Of a stretch of DNA of 64,000 nt, positions 42,443 through 49,906 are shown in pieces. The stretch's first letter is position 1, and every line of letters begins with the position of its first letter. The stretch is from Hyphomicrobiaceae bacterium. GTDB taxonomy: Bacteria > Pseudomonadota > Alphaproteobacteria > Rhizobiales > Hyphomicrobiaceae. The translations under genes were made by a program, and so were the position numbers. Under the pieces are notes generated by a model. That model was not told where the DNA came from. It worked only from the letters and a program-made list of their open reading frames with translations, and did no database searches. The stretch lies in the NCBI GenBank assembly GCA_008933705.1, contig WBUN01000019.1, positions 17,056-81,055 of the forward strand. The letters run 5' to 3'.

Positions 42443-43321
42443 TTACTTGCCGAGCCTGTTCAGCCGGGCGATGAGGCTCGAAGTATCCCAGCGGCTGCCG
42501 CCCATCTTCTGTACGTCGGCGTAGAAGGTATCCACCAGGGCCGTAACCGGCAGGCTGGCGCCGTTGCGCTTGGCTTCCTCCAGGCAGATGGCAAGGTCCT
42601 TGCGCATCCAGTCGACCGCGAAGCCGAAGTCGAAGTTGCCCTCGTTCATGGTCTTCCAGCGGTTCTCCATCTGCCAGGAGCCGGCCGCGCCCTTGGAGAT
42701 CGTCTCCATGACGGCGGGGACGTCGAGGCCGGCCTTCTGCGCGAAATGCAGGCCCTCGGAGAGGCCCTCAACGAGGCCGGCGATGCAGATCTGGTTGACC
42801 ATCTTGGTGAGCTGACCTGCGCCGGATGCTCCGATCAGCGTGACCATGCGGGCGTAGTTGGCGATCACCGGCTGGGCACGATCGAAGGCGGCCTTGTCGC
42901 CGCCGACCATGACCGTCAGCACGCCGTTCTGTGCGCCGGCCTGGCCGCCGGAGACGGGCGCATCGAGAAAGGCAAAGCCCTTGGACTTTGCCGCCTGATA
43001 CAACTCCCGGGCGACGTTGGCAGACGCGGTCGTGTTATCGACGAAGACCGCGCCGGTCTTGACGGAGGCGAAGGCACCCTTGGGGCCGATCGTGACCTCG
43101 CGCAGATCGGTGTCGTTGCCGACGCAGGAGAACACGAAATCGGCATCCCTGGCCGCATCGGCCGGGGTGGGGGCGGTCTTGCCGCCGTATTCCTTTGCCC
43201 AGGCGTCCGCCTTGGCGGCGTTGCGATTGTAGACGACGAGGTCGTGACCGGCCTTCTTGCGGATATGCCCCGCCATCGGGTAGCCCATCACGCCCAACCC
43301 GATCCAAGCCACCTTCGCCAT
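42443..43321 (-). CDS. NAD(P)-dependent beta-hydroxyacid dehydrogenase
   Basis: 292 residues. Rossmann motif VAWIGLGVMGYPMAGHI, substrate motif FLDAPVSGGQAGAQNG, and the catalytic Lys in GQLTKMVNQICIAGL. FVFSCVGNDTDLREV and VGGDKAAFDRAQPVI complete the 3-hydroxyisobutyrate/tartronate-semialdehyde reductase family. The substrate (3-hydroxyisobutyrate, tartronate semialdehyde or another) is not resolved by sequence. The gene lies on the strand opposite to the MocA-like and dehydratase genes around it, 18 bases from the MocA-like stop. Confidence 0.92.
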   Translation of the reverse strand: MAKVAWIGLGVMGYPMAGHIRKKAGHDLVVYNRNAAKADAWAKEYGGKTAPTPADAARDADFVFSCVGNDTDLREVTIGPKGAFASVKTGAVFVDNTTASANVARELYQAAKSKGFAFLDAPVSGGQAGAQNGVLTVMVGGDKAAFDRAQPVIANYARMVTLIGASGAGQLTKMVNQICIAGLVEGLSEGLHFAQKAGLDVPAVMETISKGAAGSWQMENRWKTMNEGNFDFGFAVDWMRKDLAICLEEAKRNGASLPVTALVDTFYADVQKMGGSRWDTSSLIARLNRLGK

Positions 43322-43405
43322 GACGCGTCTCCTCGTGCAGAATGCTACGACGCGTCTATTAGCGAATGACGGCGGCCTTGTCAGGCTCTAACGCGGCTGC
43401 GGCGC

Positions 43406-43534
43406 TCAGTTGGCGTGCGGATCGACGAAGTGCAACTGGCTCGTCTGGTCGCCCGATGATGGGACGCCGACAATGGCGGCACCAAGCAGGGCTGCGGCGG
43501 CGGTCACGGCCAGAAGCAGGGTCTTGACGTTCAC
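43406..43534 (-). CDS. Small exported protein (42 aa)
   Basis: GTG start behind GGAG: MNVKTLLLAVTAAAALLGAA, then IVGVPSSG, and the tail DQTSQLHFVDPHAN. The first ~24 residues are a signal peptide or single membrane anchor, leaving a very short acidic/His-containing tail. The tail's shape suggests a conserved short peptide rather than chance coding. Alone, minus strand, just upstream of the hydroxyacid dehydrogenase and possibly cotranscribed with it. Function unknown. Confidence 0.5.
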   Translation of the reverse strand: MNVKTLLLAVTAAAALLGAAIVGVPSSGDQTSQLHFVDPHAN

Positions 43535-43871
43535 TGTGCATCTCCGAGGCGTGCGCGCGATGCACTCCGGCAAGGCGTAGGTGTTGAAACGCCTCGTGTG
43601 TGCAAGCCGCGTGCCGGCGGCCCGATCCGGCGCGGAATGTAGGGTACATACCGTGACGCGAACCTGAATGGGAGATTTAGCGGGCGTTCAGGATGGCCGC
43701 AGGAGCGCACCGTGCAAGCAGATGCATCCCGACGCATCGCGATCACATCGCGGCGCGTCTGTGCGGCCTGGCGCGCGGCTGCCAATCAATTTGGCGCAAA
43801 GGCCGGCTCAAATCCCTGGGACAGGGCCATCCCGTGCGCTTAGATTGGCGGCGTTTGCACGGGAAGGAACC
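43535..43871. other. 337-base divergent promoter region
   Basis: No gene found. It separates the 42-residue exported protein (leftward) from the threonine dehydratase (rightward). It holds a short hairpin AGGCGT/ACGCCT (near 43575-43596) and a GGTACATACC palindrome-like sequence (near 43642-43651). Nothing else is identifiable. Confidence 0.5.
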
Positions 43872-45140
43872 ATGACCGCACGTAAGCCTGCCACGCGAAC
43901 GCCAGCAGCGCCGAAACCACCCGTCACGCTTGAGGACGTGGAGGCCGCGCGGCGGCGGCTGACCGGCGCCATCGTCGAGACTGATTGCGACTGGAGCCGG
44001 ACGCTGTCGGAGATTGTCGGCTGCAAGGTCTGGCTCAAGTTCGAGAACCTCCAGTTCACGGCGTCGTTCAAGGAGCGCGGGGCGCTCAACCGGCTGTCGA
44101 TGCTCACGGCGGAGGAGAAGAAACGGGGCGTGATCGCCATGTCGGCCGGCAATCATGCGCAGGGCGTGGCCTATCACGCGCAACGCCTGTCGATCCCGGC
44201 GACCATCGTCATGCCCGTGAACACGCCGATGGTCAAAGTCACCAACACGCGCGGGCACGGGGCCGAGGTCGTCCTGACCGGCGAAACGGTGGAGGAGGCG
44301 GCTCAGTTTGCCCACGCCCACGGCCGCAGGCACCGTCTGACGTTCGTGCACCCTTACGACGATCCCCTTGTCATTGCGGGGCAGGGGACGATCGCGCTCG
44401 AGATGCTGGGTGCGGCACCGGAGATCGATACGCTGATCGTGCCCATCGGCGGCGGAGGCCTGATCTCGGGCATTGCTACGGCCGCCAGGGCCCTCAAGCC
44501 GAGCATACGCGTGATCGGGGTGCAGGCCGAGCTCTATCCATCCATGTACAACGTGATCAAGGGCACGGACCTGCCCATGCGCGGCGATACGCTGGCGGAG
44601 GGCATCGCGGTGAAGGCGCCCGGCCGCATCACGCAGGAGATCGTGCGCCGCCTGGTCGATGACATCGTGCTGGTGTCGGAGCCCGAGATCGAGCATGCCG
44701 TCAGCCTGCTCATCAACATCGAGAAGACGGTGGTCGAGGGTGCGGGTGCGGCCGGGCTCGCGGCAGCGCTGAAGCATCGCGAGCGGCTCAAGGGGGCCAC
44801 CCTCGGGCTCGTGCTGTGCGGCGGCAACATCGACACCCGCCTGCTGGCCAGCGTGCTGACGCGCGAGCTGGCCCGCGAAGGCCGGCTGACGCAGCTCGCC
44901 ATCGACCTCGTCGACCGGCCGGGCACGCTGGCCAAGGTTGCCAATCTCATCGGCGAGGCGGGGGCCAACATCGTCGAGGTCACGCACCAGAGGATATTCT
45001 CCAACCTCCCCGCGAAGGGCACGCTGCTCGACGTGGTGATCGAAACGCGCGACCGCGCCCATCTGGACGAGACGGTGTCGGCCCTCAGGAGGGCTGGGTT
45101 CGAGGTCGGGGTGCGCAGCAATCCGGGAGGCACATACTGA
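43872..45140 (+). CDS. Threonine dehydratase (PLP-dependent, with ACT domain)
   Basis: Deaminates L-threonine to 2-oxobutyrate; 422 residues. The PLP lysine is residue 67 in TASFKERGALNRL. MSAGNHAQGVAYHAQ (serine/phosphate loop) and IVPIGGGGLISGIA (PLP phosphate site) are clear. The C-terminal ACT-like domain (LAIDLVDRPGTLAKVANLIGEAGANIVEV) is a single one. That single ACT layout is the short TdcB/YbgI-like or 'catabolic/regulated' type rather than the classical IlvA with two. GGGAAGGAACC precedes the ATG. Its stop overlaps the E1 start (TGATG). The product 2-oxobutyrate could feed that enzyme. Confidence 0.93.
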   Translation: MTARKPATRTPAAPKPPVTLEDVEAARRRLTGAIVETDCDWSRTLSEIVGCKVWLKFENLQFTASFKERGALNRLSMLTAEEKKRGVIAMSAGNHAQGVAYHAQRLSIPATIVMPVNTPMVKVTNTRGHGAEVVLTGETVEEAAQFAHAHGRRHRLTFVHPYDDPLVIAGQGTIALEMLGAAPEIDTLIVPIGGGGLISGIATAARALKPSIRVIGVQAELYPSMYNVIKGTDLPMRGDTLAEGIAVKAPGRITQEIVRRLVDDIVLVSEPEIEHAVSLLINIEKTVVEGAGAAGLAAALKHRERLKGATLGLVLCGGNIDTRLLASVLTRELAREGRLTQLAIDLVDRPGTLAKVANLIGEAGANIVEVTHQRIFSNLPAKGTLLDVVIETRDRAHLDETVSALRRAGFEVGVRSNPGGTY

Positions 45141-47548
45141 TGGAAGGCGCGCGCATGATCCCGGCGGCCTCCGACCTCGACGTCCTGCGCCAGCTCGAGC
45201 GCAAGGTGCTGTGGTTGTCCTCGTACATGATCCACCACGCCAATCACGAGAGCGACCGCGGCGACGGCCTCAAGGTCGGCGGGCACCAGGCGTCCTCGGC
45301 CTCGCTCGTGACGCTGATGACGGCGCTCTATTTCCATGTCTTGCGGCCCGAGGACCGGGTGGCGGTGAAGCCGCATGCGAGCCCGGTGTTTCACGCCATC
45401 CAATACCTGCTGGGGAACCAGAGCCTCGACAAGCTGAAGGCGTTCCGCGCCTTTGGCGGTGCCCAGTCCTATCCCTCGCGCACCAAGGATGCCGCCGACG
45501 TCGACTTCTCGACCGGCTCGGTGGGCCTTGGCGTGGCGGAGACCGGCTTTGCCAGCCTCGTGCAGGACTATGTATACGCAAAGGGCTGGAGCCGTGACTG
45601 GCCGGAAGGGCGCATGGTTGCGCTGATGGGGGACGCGGAGATCGACGAAGGCAACGTGCACGAGGCGTTGCTCGAATACTGGAAGCATGGGTTGAGGAAC
45701 TGCTGGTGGGTCATCGACTACAACCGCCAGAGTCTCGATTCGGTGGTCTCGGACCGGCTGTTCATGAAGGTGGCCGGCGTGTTCGAGAACCTCGGCTGGA
45801 AGGTTGTGCTGCTGAAATACGGCAAGCTGCTGCAGAGGGCGTTCGCGCAGCCGGGCGGCGAGCACCTGAGGAGCTGGATCGACGATTGCCCGAACATGCT
45901 CTACTCGGCGCTCGTCTTCCAGGGCGGAGCGGCGTGGCGGCGCCAGCTCGAGGCGGATCTCTCGGGCCACCCGGACGCGCTGGCGATCGTTGCCGCCCAC
46001 GACGATGCAGGCCTCGCGCGACTGATGACCAACCTGGGCGGGCACGATCTGGACACCATTCTGGAGACCTTCGACGCAGCTCCGAGCGATCAGCCCGTCT
46101 GCTTCATCGCCTATACCATCAAGGGTCATGGGCTGCCGTTCCAGGGCCACAAGGACAATCACGCCGGGCTGATGACCAAGGCGCAGATGCAGGAGCTGCG
46201 CACCCGCCAGAGCATCAACCAGGGCGAGGAATGGGACCGCTTCGCCGGGCTCGACCTGCCGCATGCGGAGATCGCGCGCTTCCTTGAGCGGGTGCCCTTC
46301 ATTCAGCGCGGCAAACGGCGGCTGAAGGCGGCACGGATCGCCGTCGATCCGTTCCCCGTCATCGACGCGCGAGGACAGATGACGACGCAGGCGGGTTTCG
46401 GCCGCATCCTCGACGAGATCGCCCGCGCCGGGGGGCCTCTGGCCGAGCGCATCGTCACGACGTCGCCCGACGTCACCGTCTCGACCAACCTCGGTCCGTG
46501 GGTAAACCGGCGTGGGCTGTTCTCCCTGTCGAGCCAGGAGGATCTGTTCCGCGAGCGCGGGCTGATGTCGCCGCAGCGCTGGGAGATGAGCCCGAAGGGG
46601 CAGCACATTGAGCTCGGCATCGCCGAGATGAATCTGTTCCTGATGCTGGGAGCGCTGGGGCTCTCGCATTCGCTGTTCGGCGAGCGCCTGCTGCCGGTCG
46701 GCACGCTCTATGATCCGTTCGTGTGCCGCGGCCTCGATGCTCTCAACTATGCCTGCTATCAGGACGCGCGCTTCATCGTGGTGGGCACGCCGTCGGGCCT
46801 GACGCTGGCGCCGGAGGGCGGCGCGCACCAGTCGATCGGAACGCCCCTGATCGGCATGGCGCAGGATGGGCTTGCGTCCTTCGAGCCGGCCTACGTGGAC
46901 GAGCTTTCGGTCATCATGCGGTGGGCCTTCGACTACATGCAGAGGGATGCCGAGGAGGACAAGGAGAAGCGCTGGCATCGCGACGAGAAGGGCGGCTCGG
47001 TCTATCTGCGCCTTTCGACCCGGCCGCTCGACCAGCCTTCACGCGCCGTGACCGAGGAGCTGCGTCAGAGCATCATCGCCGGCGGCTACTGGCTGCGCCG
47101 GCCTGAGCCCGGCACGCAGGCGGCCATCGTCTACACCGGCGCGGTTGCCCCCGAGGCCATCGAGGCGGCCGGCTTGCTCGGCGAGGACCAGCGCGGCGTC
47201 GGCGTGCTGGCCGTGACGTCGGCAGATCGTCTCAGCGCCGGCTGGCATGCCGCGCAACGGGCGCGCGAGCACGGCATGGGCGAGGAGCGCGCGCAGGTGG
47301 AAGCATTGCTGGCGGCCCTGCCGCGCGACGCAGCGATCATAACGGTGGCCGACGCCTACCCCGAGACGCTGTCCTGGATCGGCGGGGTGTGCGGCCACCG
47401 CGTGCGGGCGCTGGGCGTCGAGCACTTCGGCCAGTCGGGCTCGATTCCGGAACTCTACGGCCACTACGGGCTCGACGTGAACGCGATCCTGGCGGCGGCG
47501 GAAGGCATGACCGGGCGTCCGGTGCGATATCGATTTCTGCAGAAATGA
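45140..47548 (+). CDS. Homodimeric 2-oxoacid dehydrogenase E1 component / transketolase-like TPP enzyme
   Basis: 802 residues in the single-chain E1 style of AceE (~890 residues). The TPP-binding motif is MGDAEIDEGNVHEALLEYWKHGLRNCWWVIDYNRQSLD (GD...N, near 164-201). The first domain has HANHESDRGDGLKVGGHQASSAS. The pyrimidine domain shows IELGIAEMNLFLMLGALGLS, and the third domain ends GVEHFGQSGSIPELYGHYGLD. The family includes MdeB, the E1 acting on 2-oxobutyrate in Pseudomonas methionine breakdown. Coupled to the threonine dehydratase by TGATG, so 2-oxobutyrate is a good candidate substrate. E2/E3 genes are not in the window. A second ATG five codons in is possible. Confidence 0.85.
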   Translation: MEGARMIPAASDLDVLRQLERKVLWLSSYMIHHANHESDRGDGLKVGGHQASSASLVTLMTALYFHVLRPEDRVAVKPHASPVFHAIQYLLGNQSLDKLKAFRAFGGAQSYPSRTKDAADVDFSTGSVGLGVAETGFASLVQDYVYAKGWSRDWPEGRMVALMGDAEIDEGNVHEALLEYWKHGLRNCWWVIDYNRQSLDSVVSDRLFMKVAGVFENLGWKVVLLKYGKLLQRAFAQPGGEHLRSWIDDCPNMLYSALVFQGGAAWRRQLEADLSGHPDALAIVAAHDDAGLARLMTNLGGHDLDTILETFDAAPSDQPVCFIAYTIKGHGLPFQGHKDNHAGLMTKAQMQELRTRQSINQGEEWDRFAGLDLPHAEIARFLERVPFIQRGKRRLKAARIAVDPFPVIDARGQMTTQAGFGRILDEIARAGGPLAERIVTTSPDVTVSTNLGPWVNRRGLFSLSSQEDLFRERGLMSPQRWEMSPKGQHIELGIAEMNLFLMLGALGLSHSLFGERLLPVGTLYDPFVCRGLDALNYACYQDARFIVVGTPSGLTLAPEGGAHQSIGTPLIGMAQDGLASFEPAYVDELSVIMRWAFDYMQRDAEEDKEKRWHRDEKGGSVYLRLSTRPLDQPSRAVTEELRQSIIAGGYWLRRPEPGTQAAIVYTGAVAPEAIEAAGLLGEDQRGVGVLAVTSADRLSAGWHAAQRAREHGMGEERAQVEALLAALPRDAAIITVADAYPETLSWIGGVCGHRVRALGVEHFGQSGSIPELYGHYGLDVNAILAAAEGMTGRPVRYRFLQK

Positions 47549-47873
47549 ATTGCGGGATTGGCGAAAGCGCGCGCGGATGGGGGGTAATAGGTGGGGGCAA
47601 GGCCGTCCGGTCAAGTCCGCCGCTCCCTTGGGGAGCTATCGGCTGGAGGCTAGGTGCCAAAGCTCCAAGAGCTGCGTGCCGGTACGGGACGGGAGACCCG
47701 TCGGGCCTTGCCCCGACACCATGTGGCGAAGGTTTCGCGACATTGGGGCGAAACTTTGTCTGTTGCGGTGCGGTGCCGTGGATAAGCGGCAGCCCGTCGT
47801 GCTTTTGATTGCGGTGGAGTCGGCGTTTGTCTAGGTTCGGCCGTCCCCCGTTGTCTCCACTTCAGGAAGCGAA
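47549..47873. other. 325-base gap between E1 and GST
   Basis: No protein gene is supported. It contains the candidate structured RNA at 47594-47714. Nothing else stands out. Confidence 0.55.
47594..47714 (+). ncRNA. Candidate structured RNA in the gap between the E1 and GST genes
   Basis: GGGGCAAGGCC (47594-47604) and GGCCTTGCCCC (47704-47714) pair perfectly over 11 bp. Inside are three small hairpins: GCTCCC-TTG-GGGAGC (47622-47636), AGCTC-CAA-GAGCT (47661-47673) and GACGGG-AGA-CCCGTC (47688-47702). It lies 45 bases past the E1 stop and about 160 before the GST start. It matches no RNA family I can name. In GC-rich DNA such pairing can arise by chance. Confidence 0.35.
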
Positions 47874-48506
47874 ATGATCGATCTGTATACGTGGTCGACG
47901 CCCAACGGCCGCAAAGTCTCCATCATGCTCGAGGAGTGCGGCCTCGAATACGCCGCGCATCCCATCGACATCACCAAGGGCGACCAGTTCAAGCCCGACT
48001 TCCTGAAGCTCAGCCCGAACAACCGCATCCCGGCGATCGTCGATCGCGACAACGGCCGCATCCTGTTCGAGTCCGGCGCAATCCTCATGTACCTGGCGGA
48101 GAAGACCGGAAGATTCTGGCCCAAGGAGCCCGACGCGCATTGGCAGACCGTGCAGTGGCTGATGTGGCAGATGGGTGGCGTCGGGCCGATGTTCGGACAG
48201 GTGCACCATTTCGTGAAATACAACGCGGGCAAGGCCCCTTACGCCGAGGAGCGCTATCTCAAGGAGGCGCACCGGCTGTACGGTGTGCTCGACCGCAGGC
48301 TCGCAGAGGTGCCCTATATGGCCGGGGACTATTCCATTGCCGACATGGCCACTTGGCCGTGGGTCTCCCGCTTCGAATGGCAGACCATTGACCTCAACGC
48401 CTATGCCAACGTCAAGCGCTGGTACAAGGAGATCGCCGCGCGGCCTGCCGTGCAGCGCGGATACCACGTTCCCGTCAAGCAGCCCGCAATCCCCATGCCC
48501 GACTAG
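47874..48506 (+). CDS. Glutathione S-transferase (YfcG/Nu-class-like)
   Basis: 210 residues. N-terminal domain MIDLYTWSTPNGRKVSIMLEECGL: the T-P-N-G-R-K-V-S segment is that of Nu-class (YfcG/YghU) enzymes, where Thr/Asn rather than Cys/Ser contact glutathione. IPAIVDRDNGRILFESGAILMYLAEKTG holds the gamma-Glu site. The C-terminal domain has WLMWQMGGVGPMFGQVHHFVKY and YSIADMATWPWV. These enzymes act as disulfide-bond reductases. Likely cotranscribed with the DHDPS-family gene 32 bases downstream. Confidence 0.92.
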   Translation: MIDLYTWSTPNGRKVSIMLEECGLEYAAHPIDITKGDQFKPDFLKLSPNNRIPAIVDRDNGRILFESGAILMYLAEKTGRFWPKEPDAHWQTVQWLMWQMGGVGPMFGQVHHFVKYNAGKAPYAEERYLKEAHRLYGVLDRRLAEVPYMAGDYSIADMATWPWVSRFEWQTIDLNAYANVKRWYKEIAARPAVQRGYHVPVKQPAIPMPD

Positions 48507-48538
48507 TCGACAGCCACCCCCAATTCGAGAGTCCCACC

Positions 48539-49465
48539 ATGGCAAAGCAGAAGATCTTTTCAGGCGTCATCGCCCCGGTGCTGACCCCGTTCGGAGAGGA
48601 CGGCGGACCGGATGCGGAGCGCTTCGTAGAGCACGCGGAGTGGCTGATGGACGAGGGTTGCACGGCGCTTGCCCCCTTCGGCACCACCAGCGAGGGCAAC
48701 TCGCTCGGCCTCGACGAGCGCATGGAGCTGCTCGAGGAGCTGGTCGATGCCGACATCGAGCCCGAGAACCTGATGCCGGGCACGGGCTCGTGCGCGCTGG
48801 CGGACGCGATCGTCCTGACGCGGCACGCGGTCGACCTGGGATGCGGCGGCGTGCTCATGCTGCCCCCGTTCTACTACAAGGCGCCGAACGAGGAGGGGCT
48901 GTTCCGCTTCTTTGCCGACGTCATCGAGGGGGTGGGCGACGACCGGCTGAAGATCTACCTCTATCACATCCCGCCGGTGGCCCAGGTGGGCTTCTCGCTC
49001 AGCCTCATCGGCCGGCTGGTGAAGGAGTTCCCCGACACGGTCGTGGGCCTGAAGGACTCGTCGGGCGACTGGAGCAACACGGCCGCCATTCTCGACGCCT
49101 ATCCGCAGCTTGAGGTGTTTCCCGGGTCAGAGGTGTTCCTGCTCGACGGCCTGAAGCGCGGAGGCGCCGGCTGTATCTCGGCAACGGCCAATGTCTGCGC
49201 CGGCCCCATCCGCAAAGTGTTCGATCAATGGCAGAGCCCGGAGGCCGAACAGCTGCAGGCCGGCATCACCGCGCTGCGCAAGGCGATCCAGGCCTATCCT
49301 ATGATCCCGGCGTTGAAGGCGCTGATCGCGCACTACCGGGAGGATGCCGGCTGGGCGAAGGTGCGTCCTCCCTTCGTCGAGCTGCCGGCCGCGGAGGCCG
49401 AGAAGGCGATCAAGACGCTTGCGGACGCGCACGGCTTCAAGCTCGACTTCGCAGACGCTGCGTGA
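48539..49465 (+). CDS. Dihydrodipicolinate synthase-family aldolase
   Basis: 308 residues. The TIM barrel has VLTPFGEDGGPDAERF at the start, GTTSEGNSLGLDERMELLE (GTTGE-like pyruvate carboxylate loop), IYLYHIPP (catalytic Tyr) and VVGLKDSSGDW with the Schiff-base Lys172. The family covers DapA, N-acetylneuraminate lyase and sugar-acid aldolases. The position outside lysine genes and the FGTTSEGN variant point to a catabolic aldolase or dehydratase rather than DapA. It follows the GST gene by 32 bases. Confidence 0.9.
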   Translation: MAKQKIFSGVIAPVLTPFGEDGGPDAERFVEHAEWLMDEGCTALAPFGTTSEGNSLGLDERMELLEELVDADIEPENLMPGTGSCALADAIVLTRHAVDLGCGGVLMLPPFYYKAPNEEGLFRFFADVIEGVGDDRLKIYLYHIPPVAQVGFSLSLIGRLVKEFPDTVVGLKDSSGDWSNTAAILDAYPQLEVFPGSEVFLLDGLKRGGAGCISATANVCAGPIRKVFDQWQSPEAEQLQAGITALRKAIQAYPMIPALKALIAHYREDAGWAKVRPPFVELPAAEAEKAIKTLADAHGFKLDFADAA

Positions 49466-49472
49466 GATGGGC

Positions 49473-49506
49473 GGACCCCTTCTCCCGTGGGTGGGAAAAG
49501 GGGTCC
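49473..49506 (+). terminator. Terminator-like hairpin after the DHDPS-family gene
   Basis: GGACCCCT (49473-49480) pairs with AGGGGTCC (49499-49506), and TCCC (49483-49486) with GGGA (49493-49496) inside. It lies a few bases past the stop. There is no T run, so it may be a weak or factor-dependent site. Confidence 0.5.
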
Positions 49507-49535
49507 TGGGGGTGTCATCACGAAGGAAATCTGCG

Positions 49536-49715
49536 TCAGCGGATCTCGGCGGCACTCGCCGGGGGTGATGCGGCGTCGCTTCCGACCTGGGTTGGAGGCG
49601 GAAGAAACAGCGAGGCCACGAGGAGCGCGCTGGCCACGACGAAGCAGAGGACCGCGCCTGATTTGGCGTAGTTCCAAAGCTTGCCGTTCAGTTGCTCTGC
49701 AGTCAGCAGGTCCAT
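49536..49715 (-). CDS. Small membrane protein (59 aa)
   Basis: MDLLTAEQLNGKLWNYAKS followed by GAVLCFVVASALLVASLFL and a Pro/Ser/Ala tail. One clear membrane segment; no family recognised. An upstream ATG six codons earlier (49733) is also possible. No obvious ribosome-binding site precedes either. An AT-rich region with a CtrA-like site lies upstream, supporting a real promoter. It is convergent with the DHDPS-family gene. Confidence 0.5.
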   Translation of the reverse strand: MDLLTAEQLNGKLWNYAKSGAVLCFVVASALLVASLFLPPPTQVGSDAASPPASAAEIR

Positions 49716-49794
49716 GACGACGGGGCCAGCCATCCATTTCCGCTCGCATTGGCAAAACAGTAATCGATAATCGCCGGTAAAGTCTAATGCTGAG

Positions 49795-49810
49795 TTATGC
49801 TGTGCTTAAC
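49795..49810. promoter_or_regulatory. CtrA-like site ahead of the small membrane protein
   Basis: TTAT-N7-TTAAC (49795-49810) differs from the CtrA consensus TTAA-N7-TTAAC by one base. It lies about 80-95 bases upstream of the minus-strand start at 49715, in the most AT-rich stretch around it. CtrA sites are common by chance in AT-rich sequence, so this is a weak call. Confidence 0.35.
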
Positions 49811-49906
49811 CCTGCGGCATTGAATAAAATTGGCCTGTAATGCAATGAAACGCGCTGCAATACTTTGTTAACGTTCAGCGCGCAGGCACACGGTCTTGTG
49901 CGCGGC

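Noticed and set aside
44534..46978. An 814-codon minus-strand frame across the threonine dehydratase and E1 genes
   Set aside because: Same reason: it mirrors two genes with clear catalytic motifs and itself has none.
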